The notes below the pieces were generated by a model, which saw nothing but the letters and a program-made list of their open reading frames with translations, was not told the DNA's origin and did no database searches. A stretch of 64,000 nt of DNA, taken from NCBI GenBank assembly GCA_030654175.1, contig JAURXZ010000042.1, forward strand, positions 1 to 64,000, written 5' to 3'. Each line of letters starts with the position of its first letter. Within the stretch, counting starts at the first letter, position 1. Below, in pieces: positions 9,801 to 17,521 of this stretch. A program made the position numbers and the translations under genes. This stretch comes from Bacteroidia bacterium (GTDB taxonomy: Bacteria; Bacteroidota; Bacteroidia; 2-12-FULL-35-15).

Positions 9801-10607
9801 AACAAAATAGTAGAAGAGCAAAAAGAGATCGTACTTGAAAAAAATCTGAAGATCACTGATAGTATAAACTATGCAAAACGAATACAGCACGCCATCTTAC
9901 CTTCTGAGGAATTAATAAGGTCTTATCTTCCTGATTCATTTATTTTTTACCGCCCAAAAGATATTGTCAGCGGGGATTTTTATTGGTTTACTTCAAATGG
10001 CAGTAAATTAATAATAGCAATTGCTGATTGCACCGGACATGGAGTGCCGGGTGCATTTATGAGTATGATTGGAAATACCTTATTAAATGAAATTGTAAAT
10101 GTCAAAAATATTTCAGAACCCGATCAGATCCTTGATCATCTCAACAAAGGGGTCGTAAGTCTTTTACATCAGGCAACCAGTGAGTCTGTTGAGCAGGATG
10201 ACGGAATGGACATATCCATACTTGCAATCGACAAAATAAATAATGAGATTGAGTATGCTGGTGCTAACCATATCGCCTATCTTTTTAATCCAACACTGCA
10301 AAAAACTTTAAAAGGCGATGTTTTTTCAATTGGTGGTATGTTTGGCAAAAAGGATATAAATTTTTCCAGTCAAAAAGTGAAAGTTGAGAAAGGGGCCACA
10401 ATTTATTTATTTACGGATGGCTTTATGGATCAGTTTGGGGGAGAAAAGAATACTAAGTTTTTGTCCAGCAATTTTTTGCAGTTACTGCAAAATGTTCAAT
10501 CGTATGATTTGGACAAACAAAAAGGAATTATTGATGCCGCTTTCAATAGCTGGAAAGGTAATATTGTTCAAACTGACGATGTTTTGCTAATGGGAATCAG
10601 AATGTAA
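6864..10607 (+). CDS. Lipoprotein propeller sensor with SpoIIE phosphatase (copy 3)
   Basis: Third tandem paralogue, 1247 residues. The N-terminus ends in TLFSC (Cys27), a lipobox. Fourteen blade motifs run from ~120 to ~770, the last two being the divergent pair NNRIWFGTNLGLSG and GILWAGTSDKLVRFDY found in all three copies. Y_Y_Y precedes PPWYRTWW and a membrane helix (~930-952), then a coiled coil and a SpoIIE domain with SGDFYW (~1037), ADCTGHGVPGAF and TDDVLLMG. The phosphatase has no insertion after GDFYW and is the most divergent of the three there, so it probably split off first. It is the last gene of the array; the next gene begins 100 bp on after an AT-rich gap. No anti-sigma factor or STAS protein lies nearby to serve as a partner. 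Confidence 0.88.
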   Translation: MNTGSIKKKRLLNYSLSLFFAFTLFSCVKEQKRQEKTNTNYLPAPVKIRSSSPIITFLDDYKKPNIINLPVNSKNECTLQTSNGPQIKSISSSVIPIHGGEFGGFSFMQNFNTEQGLALSTINCSCKDKNGNLWFGTSGGGVSKYDGKSFTNFTSSQGLANNIVKCIIEDHNGNIWFGTIGGGISKYDGKKITTFTTEHGLAHNRVSAITEDRKGNIWCSTDNGISKYDPNITEGGIVKPFTNYTIAQGLVGNNVTTSTIDKNGNIWFGTDKGISKCNPLTEWRKDTKYFTNYTTEQGLSNNFVLSSAVDQDGNIWFGTNDGLSKYSEIIKEGISDHTFTTFDITHGLIYNSVRCITQDSKGNLWFGTGNGLSKYTPAVTSKVNSAFFTNFTTEQGLSQNTVNSIIEDDKGSLWFGSSGKGLSKYDGNSIVSFTENQGLSYSQVWSIAEDKNGNLWFATSNGISKYDGHSFTNFDIPGIMYSLRFAFEDRAGNIWFGSSLGVTKYDGKFFTNYNMAQGFPHNTVLSVAEDKMGNLWFGTYGAGVCKYDGNRIDAIESKGSTALTNLQDLKKVNGKFVRTFTTYTTAQGLAGNTVKCILEDKKGDLWFGTNGNGVSRFDGTSFTNYSKEHGLPQNTVLSIFEDRSGSLWFGSAGGGVCKYNPSANDSISSGIFTTYTSAQGLASDVVYDIKEDTLNNRIWFGTNLGLSGLKLNALAQGTPALIFENFNFSTGFPIKDLNTGALFIDKKGILWAGTSDKLVRFDYKAISRSIKPPSVFLQAVKIRGEEISWYNLKCGESEADSLKLLNEEVMVFGHPINESQRDDMRENFTDVRFDSISPFYPIPQNLVLPFKDNNITFDFFAIETARPFMVNYQYILEGYDHEWSKITKKTSATFGNIQEGDYTFKLKAQSPDGIWSDHIFYTFKVTPPWYRTWWMYVTYLSAGLLFIGLFIRWRERNLQMEKVILENKVELRTKELEEKNKIVEEQKEIVLEKNLKITDSINYAKRIQHAILPSEELIRSYLPDSFIFYRPKDIVSGDFYWFTSNGSKLIIAIADCTGHGVPGAFMSMIGNTLLNEIVNVKNISEPDQILDHLNKGVVSLLHQATSESVEQDDGMDISILAIDKINNEIEYAGANHIAYLFNPTLQKTLKGDVFSIGGMFGKKDINFSSQKVKVEKGATIYLFTDGFMDQFGGEKNTKFLSSNFLQLLQNVQSYDLDKQKGIIDAAFNSWKGNIVQTDDVLLMGIRM

Positions 10608-10707
10608 TAGTTGTGGATAAGTTGATAAAGCTTCGTTGTTAATTTGCTAAACCCACCCCAATAATTCGTAATTTCGTTTTTTATTATCATTTTAAATTAT
10701 TTTTTTT

Positions 10708-11487
10708 ATGGCTTTCGAAAATCTTTTAACAACAATTGAAAATGGTATTCTTACAATCACCATTAATCGTCCCGATAAATTAAACGCGCTTAACAAAAAA
10801 ACGGTTGAGGAAATTGGTGCTGCGATAAAAAACGCGGAATCAAATGACGCTGTTAAGGCTTTAATAATAACTGGTTCCGGACCAAAATCTTTTGTTGCCG
10901 GAGCTGATATTTCTGAACTTTTAGGGCTTTCAATAGAACAGGGTAGAGTTCTTTCCCGCAGCGGACAAATCGTTTTTAAATCAATTGAATCCTGTTCTAA
11001 ACCTGTTATAGCCGCTGTTAACGGTTTTGCTTTGGGAGCAGGCTGTGAACTTTCCATGGCTTGTCACATACGTGTTGCCAGCGAAAACGCCAAGTTTGGC
11101 CAACCCGAAGTAAATCTGGGGTTGATTGCCGGTTATGGAGGAACACAAAGGCTAATTCAATATATTGGTAAAACAAAAGCATTAGAATTGCACCTGACAG
11201 GCGATTCAATAAATGCAGAACAAGCTTTATCTTTAGGATTAGTTAATTATGTGGTTCCACAAGATCAGTTAATTTCAAAATGTTTGGAATTATTGGAAAA
11301 AATAAAAAGTAAATCACCAAAGGCCATAACCTCGGTTATCAATAGTGTTAATGCGTATTTCGAAAACAATATTGATGGATTTAATACAGAAGTTGAAGAG
11401 TTTGGCAAATGTTTGGCCACCGAAGATTTTAAAGAAGGTACCAGTGCATTTGTGGAAAAAAGAAAAGCTCATTTTATTGGTAAATAA
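10708..11487 (+). CDS. Enoyl-CoA hydratase/isomerase (crotonase family)
   Basis: Hydrates 2-enoyl-CoA to 3-hydroxyacyl-CoA; at 259 residues it matches single-domain hydratases and 3-hydroxybutyryl-CoA dehydratases. The oxyanion-hole motifs VAGADISEL (~63-71) and GFALGAGCELSMAC are present. Both catalytic glutamates appear, Glu114 in GAGCELS and Glu134 in FGQPEVNLG, followed by GYGGTQRL. This pattern suits a genuine hydratase better than an isomerase or a decarboxylase. It stands alone, with no other beta-oxidation gene nearby, so the physiological substrate cannot be read from context. A possible promoter lies upstream (TTTG, 22 bp, TAATTTCG). A short repeat array follows the stop. Confidence 0.9.
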   Translation: MAFENLLTTIENGILTITINRPDKLNALNKKTVEEIGAAIKNAESNDAVKALIITGSGPKSFVAGADISELLGLSIEQGRVLSRSGQIVFKSIESCSKPVIAAVNGFALGAGCELSMACHIRVASENAKFGQPEVNLGLIAGYGGTQRLIQYIGKTKALELHLTGDSINAEQALSLGLVNYVVPQDQLISKCLELLEKIKSKSPKAITSVINSVNAYFENNIDGFNTEVEEFGKCLATEDFKEGTSAFVEKRKAHFIGK

Positions 11488-11490
11488 TTC

Positions 11491-11569
11491 GATGTGCTGA
11501 TTTGCTGATGAAATAATGTGCTGATTAAATGCACAGTATCAGCACATCAGCACATTTTCACATCAATTA
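11491..11569. repeat. Inverted array of the GTGCTGAT/ATCAGCAC family
   Basis: The gap holds several copies of an 8-10 bp unit GTGCTGAT(TT) on the left arm (11491-11526) and its complement ATCAGCAC on the right (11539-11569), so the transcript could fold into an imperfect hairpin. The same unit recurs at 40741-40873 and 41606-41645. It may act as a terminator or be a selfish short repeat; no protein is encoded. Confidence 0.7.
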
Positions 11570-11576
11570 ATTAAAT

Positions 11577-13052
11577 TTGAATCCGCTCAAAAAACTTGCT
11601 TCACAAACTGCCATTTATGGACTGCCAACCATTATCGGACGTTTGTTGAATTATTTTCTTACTCCTCTTTACACATATTTATTTTCTCCTGCTGAGTTTG
11701 GAGATGTAACATCAGCTTACGCTTATGTTTCTTTTCTGTTGGTGTTTTTAACCTACGGGATGGAAACCTCATTGTTTCGGTTTTCACAAACCGAGATGGA
11801 AAAAGAAAAGGTATATTCAACAGCCCTGACTTCGCTTTTTGTTTCCTCTTTCATTTTTGTTTTCCTCACAATTTTTTTTGCAGATACTATTTCCGAAACA
11901 CTTAATTTTTCCGGTCATCCCGAATATATAATTTGGTTTGCACTTATTTTAGGGTGTGATGCTTTTTCGGCTATTCCTTTTGCAAAACTGCGGGAACAGA
12001 ACAAAGCCAAGCGATTTGCAATTATCCGATCACTTAACATTGCTATTAACATTGGATTGAATTTGTTTTTTCTTTGGTTTTGTAAAGGTGTTTATGATGC
12101 TCCACAGTCCATATTCAAACCTTTTGTTGATATGGTTTATAACCCGGCTATTGGCATTGGTTATATATTTATTTCAAATCTTGTGGCAAGTATAATTACA
12201 ATGCTTTTGCTCAGTCCGGAGATTTTTTCTGTAAGATGGAACATGGATACTGTACTTTGGAAGAAAATGCTGAAATACAGCCTTCCTTTGCTTGTTGCAG
12301 GTTTAGCGGGGATGACAAATGAAACACTGGATAGGGTTTTGATCCCACTCCTGCTTCCTGAAGAAATTGCCAAAAGCCAAAACGGAATTTATGGTGCCTG
12401 TTATAAGATCGCCATTCTAATGACCATATTTATACAGGCTTTTCGGTTTGCTGCCGAACCTTTCTTTTTCAGCCATTCCAAAGAAAAAGATGCAAAAAAG
12501 ACCTATGCCGATATCATGAAATATTTTGTGATCATTTGTTCCGTCATATTTCTGGGAACAATGATGAATATGCAATGGATTCAATATTTTGTAGGTGAAA
12601 AATATAGAGAAGGTCTGGATGTGGTACCAATTTTATTGCTTGCCAACTTGTTTTTGGGCATTTTTATCAATCAATCGATCTGGTATAAACTCACCGGACA
12701 AACAGGATATGGAGCCATGCTTACTATTTTGGGGGCGCTCATCACTATTTCGCTCAATATTTATTGGATTCCCCGCATAAGCTATATGGGGTCGGCCTGG
12801 GCAACGCTAATTTGTTATGCTTCTATGATGGTGGCCTCCTATTTTTTAGGTAATAAACATTACCCTGTTAATTATGATTTAAAACGCATTTTGGGGTACC
12901 TTGGATTATCCGTAACTTTGTATTTTATTAGTGTTTTTGCCAAAACGGAATCTGCCATTATTAATCTATTCTTTAATAATTTAATGCTACTTGTTTTTGT
13001 TGCAATTGTTTGGAAGATGGAGGGGAAAAATTTAGTAACAAAAGCAAATTGA
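11577..13052 (+). CDS. Polysaccharide flippase (Wzx/RfbX-like, MATE superfamily)
   Basis: Hydrophobic 491-residue protein with about 12-14 membrane helices, of the type that flips lipid-linked oligosaccharides across the inner membrane. The N-terminus LKKLASQTAIYGLPTIIGRLLNYFL... shows the Ser/Thr-Gly-Arg-Leu first helix common to this group in Bacteroidota. The best start is TTG at 11577, since no ATG lies close enough to keep the first helix. It opens an envelope cluster that continues with dut, a sugar nucleotidyltransferase, two lipoproteins and an EnvC-like protein, which supports a role in surface glycan export. The exact substrate cannot be told from sequence. Confidence 0.85.
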   Translation: MNPLKKLASQTAIYGLPTIIGRLLNYFLTPLYTYLFSPAEFGDVTSAYAYVSFLLVFLTYGMETSLFRFSQTEMEKEKVYSTALTSLFVSSFIFVFLTIFFADTISETLNFSGHPEYIIWFALILGCDAFSAIPFAKLREQNKAKRFAIIRSLNIAINIGLNLFFLWFCKGVYDAPQSIFKPFVDMVYNPAIGIGYIFISNLVASIITMLLLSPEIFSVRWNMDTVLWKKMLKYSLPLLVAGLAGMTNETLDRVLIPLLLPEEIAKSQNGIYGACYKIAILMTIFIQAFRFAAEPFFFSHSKEKDAKKTYADIMKYFVIICSVIFLGTMMNMQWIQYFVGEKYREGLDVVPILLLANLFLGIFINQSIWYKLTGQTGYGAMLTILGALITISLNIYWIPRISYMGSAWATLICYASMMVASYFLGNKHYPVNYDLKRILGYLGLSVTLYFISVFAKTESAIINLFFNNLMLLVFVAIVWKMEGKNLVTKAN

Positions 13053-13173
13053 TTTTTTCAATTGGCTTATTTTAAAGGCAAGTCACGAAATAAGACCATT
13101 AAATTTAGATGTCACCACTACCGGGCCTGCACAGAGCCTGACGAAGTGAAGGGCAATATTTATAACCATTACA

Positions 13174-13608
13174 ATGAAAATAAAGATCATCAATAAATCA
13201 AAGCATGAATTGCCCGGCTATGCTACCAACGCCTCTGCCGGGATGGATTTACGAGCTAATCTGGAAGAACCGATCGTTTTAAGATCTTTGGAACGAACAT
13301 TGGTAGCAACTGGTTTGTTTTTCGAGATTCCAATTGGATATGAAGCACAAATTCGCCCGAGAAGCGGCCTGGCATTCAAAAACGGATTAACTGTACTTAA
13401 CTCTCCCGGCACTATTGATGCGGATTACAGAGGCGAAATAAAAGTGATCTTAGTAAACCTTTCTAACCAGGATTTTGTAATTAATGATGGTGAAAGAGTG
13501 GCACAAATGGTTATTGCCAAACACGAACAAGCAGAGTGGATCCAGGTTGAACAATTGATTGAAACAGACCGTGGAGCCGGTGGATTTGGAAGTACCGGAA
13601 CAAAATAA
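13174..13608 (+). CDS. dut: dUTP diphosphatase
   Basis: Hydrolyses dUTP to dUMP and pyrophosphate, which keeps uracil out of DNA and supplies dTMP synthesis. All five trimeric dUTPase motifs are visible in order: [27 protein letters not shown] (with the catalytic Asp), DGERVAQMV and the C-terminal P-loop-like [10 protein letters not shown]. At 144 residues the length is normal. The ATG at 13174 fits the family N-terminus. Its position between a flippase and a sugar nucleotidyltransferase fits an envelope gene block and is not itself informative about function. Confidence 0.97.
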   Translation: MKIKIINKSKHELPGYATNASAGMDLRANLEEPIVLRSLERTLVATGLFFEIPIGYEAQIRPRSGLAFKNGLTVLNSPGTIDADYRGEIKVILVNLSNQDFVINDGERVAQMVIAKHEQAEWIQVEQLIETDRGAGGFGSTGTK

Positions 13609-13745
13609 AAGCCCCATTCTGTCTCCCCAAAGGAGAGGAGAGCGGAATATGAACTAAATGTATAAACACAAGATCTAACTATAAAATTAATTTTTCTCAC
13701 CAATACCCCCTTCCTTTTGGGGAAGGGATGAAGGGGTGGGGCTTA
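13608..13745. repeat. Composite inverted-repeat element of the CTCC..GGAG type
   Basis: The gap between dut and the next gene carries AAGCCCCA at its left edge and TGGGGCTT at its right edge. Between them are two GC-rich hairpin-prone stretches, CTCCCCAAAGGAGAG near 13623-13637 and CCCCTTCCTTTTGGGGAAGGG near 13707-13728. Similar CTCCCCTCCAAAAGG sequence occurs inside the first propeller gene near 1260 and inside the repeat element at 33.97 kb. A GTG at 13736 within it is in frame with the next gene but is probably not the start. Confidence 0.6.
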
Positions 13746-13750
13746 AATCT

Positions 13751-14749
13751 ATGAAAATAATTATTCCAATGGCGGGTATGGGTAAACGTATGCGCCCACA
13801 CACACTTACTACACCAAAACCCTTGATTCCTATTGCCGGAAAGCCTATGGTGCAGCGCATTGTGGAAGATATCATTAAGGTATGCGATGAACCTGTTGAC
13901 GAAATAGCCTTTGTTGTTGGACGTTTCGGAAAAGAGGCAGAAAAGAATTTGATTGCTATTGCCGAAAGTCTTGGTGCAAAAGGGCGTATTTTTTACCAGG
14001 ACGAGCCTCTTGGAACTGCACATGCCATTATGTGTGCAAAAGAGTGTTTGACCGGGAAAGTATTGGTTGCCTTTGCAGATACATTGTTTAAAGCGGATTT
14101 TAAAATGGATTCCTCTCAGGAAGGTATTATCTGGGTGCAAAAAGTAGAAGATCCAAAACCTTTTGGCGTAGTTAAATTAAATTCCGATAATGTAATTACA
14201 GACTTTGTTGAAAAACCGCAGGAATTTGTTTCAGATCTTGCTATTATTGGTATTTATTACTTTAAAGATGGGGAGTATTTAAGAAGTGAATTGCAATATT
14301 TACTTGATAATGACATTAAGGAAAAGGGGGAGTTTCAACTCACCAATGCCCTTGAAAATATGAAAGCAAAGGGAACAAAATTTACCCCTGGTAAAGTAAC
14401 TGAATGGCTGGATTGTGGAAATAAAGATGCCACTGTTTATACCAATCAGCGAATTTTAGAGTTTAATAAAGATACGGTTCGCAGATCCAAGTTTATTAAT
14501 ACAAATTCTTCAATTATTGAGCCTTGTTTTATTGGTGAAAATGTGACTTTGTTAAATTCCACTGTTGGCCCACATGCATCTATTGGAGAAGGCTGTGTGA
14601 TCGAAAATTCTACTGTTCAAAATAGTATTATTCAAACCAACAGCAAAATAAAAAATGCCGAATTAAGCAACGCTATGGTTGGTAATTTTGCTGAATATAC
14701 AGGCAAATCAGCCAATCTGAGTATTGGTGATTATTGCATAATCAGATAG
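13751..14749 (+). CDS. Sugar-phosphate nucleotidyltransferase
   Basis: Condenses an NTP with a sugar 1-phosphate to give an NDP-sugar and pyrophosphate. The N-terminus MKIIIPMAGMGKRMRP carries the GxGxRxxP nucleotide-binding signature, followed by TTPKPLIPIAGKPM with the conserved Lys. DTLFKAD and FGVVKL further on fit the NTP_transferase fold. After ~240 the chain becomes hexapeptide-like (NSTVGPHASIGEG, ENSTVQNSII), typical of a left-handed beta-helix. The ATG at 13751 is preferred because the upstream GTG lies in an intergenic repeat. Whether it uses dTTP, GTP or UTP cannot be judged; glucose- or mannose-1-phosphate is the likely sugar. Confidence 0.88.
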   Translation: MKIIIPMAGMGKRMRPHTLTTPKPLIPIAGKPMVQRIVEDIIKVCDEPVDEIAFVVGRFGKEAEKNLIAIAESLGAKGRIFYQDEPLGTAHAIMCAKECLTGKVLVAFADTLFKADFKMDSSQEGIIWVQKVEDPKPFGVVKLNSDNVITDFVEKPQEFVSDLAIIGIYYFKDGEYLRSELQYLLDNDIKEKGEFQLTNALENMKAKGTKFTPGKVTEWLDCGNKDATVYTNQRILEFNKDTVRRSKFINTNSSIIEPCFIGENVTLLNSTVGPHASIGEGCVIENSTVQNSIIQTNSKIKNAELSNAMVGNFAEYTGKSANLSIGDYCIIR

Positions 14750-14886
14750 GCGCTTCCACTCACCTTTTAACACCTTCGTGAAAAAGAGGTTGCAAAAAAA
14801 AAGAGCACAAAAGAAAATTGAAAAAGATAAAAAATAACGATAGCATAAAAACACTTTCCTTCTACCCACGGCCATTCAGAAACAGG

Positions 14887-16656
14887 ATGAATAGGAGGGC
14901 CATTGTTTTGTTTTTATTTTTATTTTCTTTAATTGCTACATCGTGCAAAACAACAAAAAAGGGGACATCAGGTTCGCCAAAACAAAGTGAAACTTCAAAA
15001 TCGAAGAGCTCTTCTGGTGGCAAACAATTGTCGGGTAAAGAAAGAGTTGAGTTCGAATATCTTTTTTTTAATTCCAACAGAGAAAAAATCCTGGGTAATT
15101 ATGATCTGGCTGAAATTTCGCTTTTACAAGCTTTACGTATAGACCCTAACAGTGCAGCCACTATGTATGAGCTGGCAAATATTTATGCTTTTAAAAACAA
15201 TAAAAAACAAGCCTTGTTTTACAGTAAAAAGGCTGCTTTGATCGACCCGGATAATATCTGGTATCAATTACTTTATATTGACTGTTTAAAAGAAAGCAAA
15301 CAAACTGCTGAAGTTGTATCTGTTTATCAGAGACTATTAAAAAAGTACCCTGAGCGTATTGATTTTTATTATGAATTAGCTAATGCCTACCTGTATGCAA
15401 ACAAAACAGCAGAGGCAATAAAAACGTATGATAAGATAGAGGATCTTACCGGTGTTACCGAAGATGCCTCAATGCAAAAATTTAAAATTTACAAGGCTAC
15501 CAATAATTTTGAAAAGGCACTTGAAGAGATCCAGAAATTAATAAAAGCTTTCCCCAAAGAAGGTAAGTATTACGGTATTCTTGGCGAATTTTATCAGGAG
15601 AAAGGGCAAAGCGAAAAGGCTTTGGCAGCCTATAACGACCTGCTTAAGGCTGACCCTGCAAATGCTTACGTTCATTTATCATTAGCGGAATATTATCGAA
15701 ATCAAAAACAAAACGAAAAAGCATTCGAGGAAATAAAGATCGCTTTTAAAAGCAAAGATTTGAATATTGATACCAAGATAAAGATCCTCTTGTCTTACTA
15801 TTCCATTACTGAAACATACACTGAGCTCAAGGCCGATGCTGATGAATTGTGTAAAATAATTGTGGAAGTACATCCTGACGATGCAAAGGCATTTTCTATG
15901 TACGGGGACTTTTTGTATCGTGATAAAAAATTATTGGAGGCCAGAACGCAATACAGAAAGGCTATTGCAATTGATAAGGAGAAATATTTACTTTGGAGCC
16001 AATTGTTACTCATTGAGTCAGAACTAAACGATTTTGTTTCTATGCAAAGAGAAAGTAAAGAAGCAATGGAATTATTCCCAAATCAGGCATTACCTTATTT
16101 TTTTAATGGAGCTGCCAATATTCAACTTAAAAACTATAAAGAGGCTGTAGCAGTTCTTAATGAAGGTAAAGAGTTTGTTTATGATGATCCAATCGTTGTT
16201 CAGTTCTATGCAAATATCGGGGATGCCCAAAATCAATTGAAAAATTATACTGCCTCCGATTCTGCGTATAGCAAAGCATTGGAACTTGATCCGAACAATG
16301 TTTATGTTTTAAATAACTATTCTTACTATTTGTCATTGCGTAATAAAGATCTGGAAAAAGCAGAAGCAATGTCTAAAAAAAGTAATGAAATAGAGCCGAA
16401 TAACAGCTCTTATCAGGATACATACGGATGGATCTTATATCAGATGAAAAAATATGACGATGCCAAAGTATGGATCGATAAAGCAATTGATAACGGGGGC
16501 AAAAACAATGGGATATTGCTCGAACATTATGGAGATGTGCTTTATAAGCTTGGTGAAACCGAAAATGCATTGAAATATTGGATGGATGCAAAAAAAACCG
16601 GTAACACCACCGATCTGATAGATAAAAAAATTACTGACAAAAAGTTATATGAATAA
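14887..16656 (+). CDS. TPR-repeat lipoprotein
   Basis: A 589-residue tetratricopeptide scaffold anchored by lipid. From ATG 14887 the signal is MNRRAIVLFLF..LIATSC with Cys20 as lipid site; the frame is open to a TTG at 14818, but that start would bury the signal. A Ser/Lys-rich linker is followed by roughly ten or more TPR-like units with the usual A..Y..AL.LDPNN pattern, for example YSKALELDPNNVYVLNNY. The stop overlaps the ATG of the next gene, so the two are translationally coupled. In Bacteroidota this gene is commonly found beside DUF4292 and M23 genes, which suggests an outer-membrane or envelope assembly role; that is inferred from context. Confidence 0.85.
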   Translation: MNRRAIVLFLFLFSLIATSCKTTKKGTSGSPKQSETSKSKSSSGGKQLSGKERVEFEYLFFNSNREKILGNYDLAEISLLQALRIDPNSAATMYELANIYAFKNNKKQALFYSKKAALIDPDNIWYQLLYIDCLKESKQTAEVVSVYQRLLKKYPERIDFYYELANAYLYANKTAEAIKTYDKIEDLTGVTEDASMQKFKIYKATNNFEKALEEIQKLIKAFPKEGKYYGILGEFYQEKGQSEKALAAYNDLLKADPANAYVHLSLAEYYRNQKQNEKAFEEIKIAFKSKDLNIDTKIKILLSYYSITETYTELKADADELCKIIVEVHPDDAKAFSMYGDFLYRDKKLLEARTQYRKAIAIDKEKYLLWSQLLLIESELNDFVSMQRESKEAMELFPNQALPYFFNGAANIQLKNYKEAVAVLNEGKEFVYDDPIVVQFYANIGDAQNQLKNYTASDSAYSKALELDPNNVYVLNNYSYYLSLRNKDLEKAEAMSKKSNEIEPNNSSYQDTYGWILYQMKKYDDAKVWIDKAIDNGGKNNGILLEHYGDVLYKLGETENALKYWMDAKKTGNTTDLIDKKITDKKLYE

Positions 16657-17521
16657 TCGAATGTTTCCACCTTTTATTTTTAACTCTTTGAGACAACTTT
16701 CCACCGTTTGTTTTTTGGCTCTTTTTGTTTTAGGCTCTTGTAAACAGCAGCAGAAAATAACTGCAAGCAAAAGCAAATGCATTTTAGATTATAAAAATGC
16801 AAAAACACTTACGGCAAATTTGAAAGCGAACGAATTTTGTTTTGACAGACTCAATGCGAAGTTAAGTGTAGAAACCGTAATAGATAGTTCTTTTAGTTCA
16901 TTTACTATTTCTTTACGCATGAAGAAGGACAGCCTCATCTGGATGTCAATTTCAAAAATGGGTATTGAAGGGGCCAGAGTTTTAATCACAAAAGATTCTG
17001 TAAAATTCTTTAATCGCATGGAAAGTAAATATTTTAAAGGCGATTTTACATTTATAAGTAAATTATTAAATACCCCGCTGGATTTTGAAATGGTACAGTC
17101 TTTATTGGTAGGTAATAGCGTGGCCTTTTATAATGAAGATGAAAAAATAAAACCCGGAGTTGATAATTGTCAATATACGCTTGGAACCATCCGAAAATAT
17201 AAACTTCGCAAGGTGATGGAAAAAGGGAAAGAGCTAAAAGAGCCTGCACAAAGTATTTATATGATACCCGAAACGTTTAAGATCGCCCGTATTTTATTTT
17301 ATGAATTTAACCCCGAACGTAGTTTCGATGCCCGCTTTTCTGAATATACAGCTATTGATTCCACTCAATTATTTCCATTACAAATGAATTATTATATAAA
17401 GGCTCAAAAAAATGTAAATATTGATATTCATTATATTAAACCACGAATAGACGAAGAACAAAGTTTCCCTTTCAAAATTCCGGATAACTATGAGCAAAGT
17501 GCTTACAAAGAAAAACAATAA
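16649..17521 (+). CDS. DUF4292 lipoprotein
   Basis: Lipoprotein of 290 residues with a signal ending VLGSC (Cys31). The body is a beta-rich stretch with the pattern of DUF4292, a Bacteroidota family whose fold resembles LolA/LolB-type lipoprotein carriers: SFSSFTISLRMKKDSLIWMS, then GIEGARVLITKDSVKF. Function is unproven, and a role in moving or anchoring envelope lipids is an inference from fold and location. It overlaps the TPR gene by 8 bp and the following EnvC-like gene by 32 bp, so the three form one tightly coupled unit. Confidence 0.75.
   Translation: MNNRMFPPFIFNSLRQLSTVCFLALFVLGSCKQQQKITASKSKCILDYKNAKTLTANLKANEFCFDRLNAKLSVETVIDSSFSSFTISLRMKKDSLIWMSISKMGIEGARVLITKDSVKFFNRMESKYFKGDFTFISKLLNTPLDFEMVQSLLVGNSVAFYNEDEKIKPGVDNCQYTLGTIRKYKLRKVMEKGKELKEPAQSIYMIPETFKIARILFYEFNPERSFDARFSEYTAIDSTQLFPLQMNYYIKAQKNVNIDIHYIKPRIDEEQSFPFKIPDNYEQSAYKEKQ

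Noticed and set aside
10612-10620. DnaA box TGTGGATAA as part of an origin
   Set aside because: Only one box was seen, with no dnaA, dnaN or AT-rich unwinding cluster nearby.
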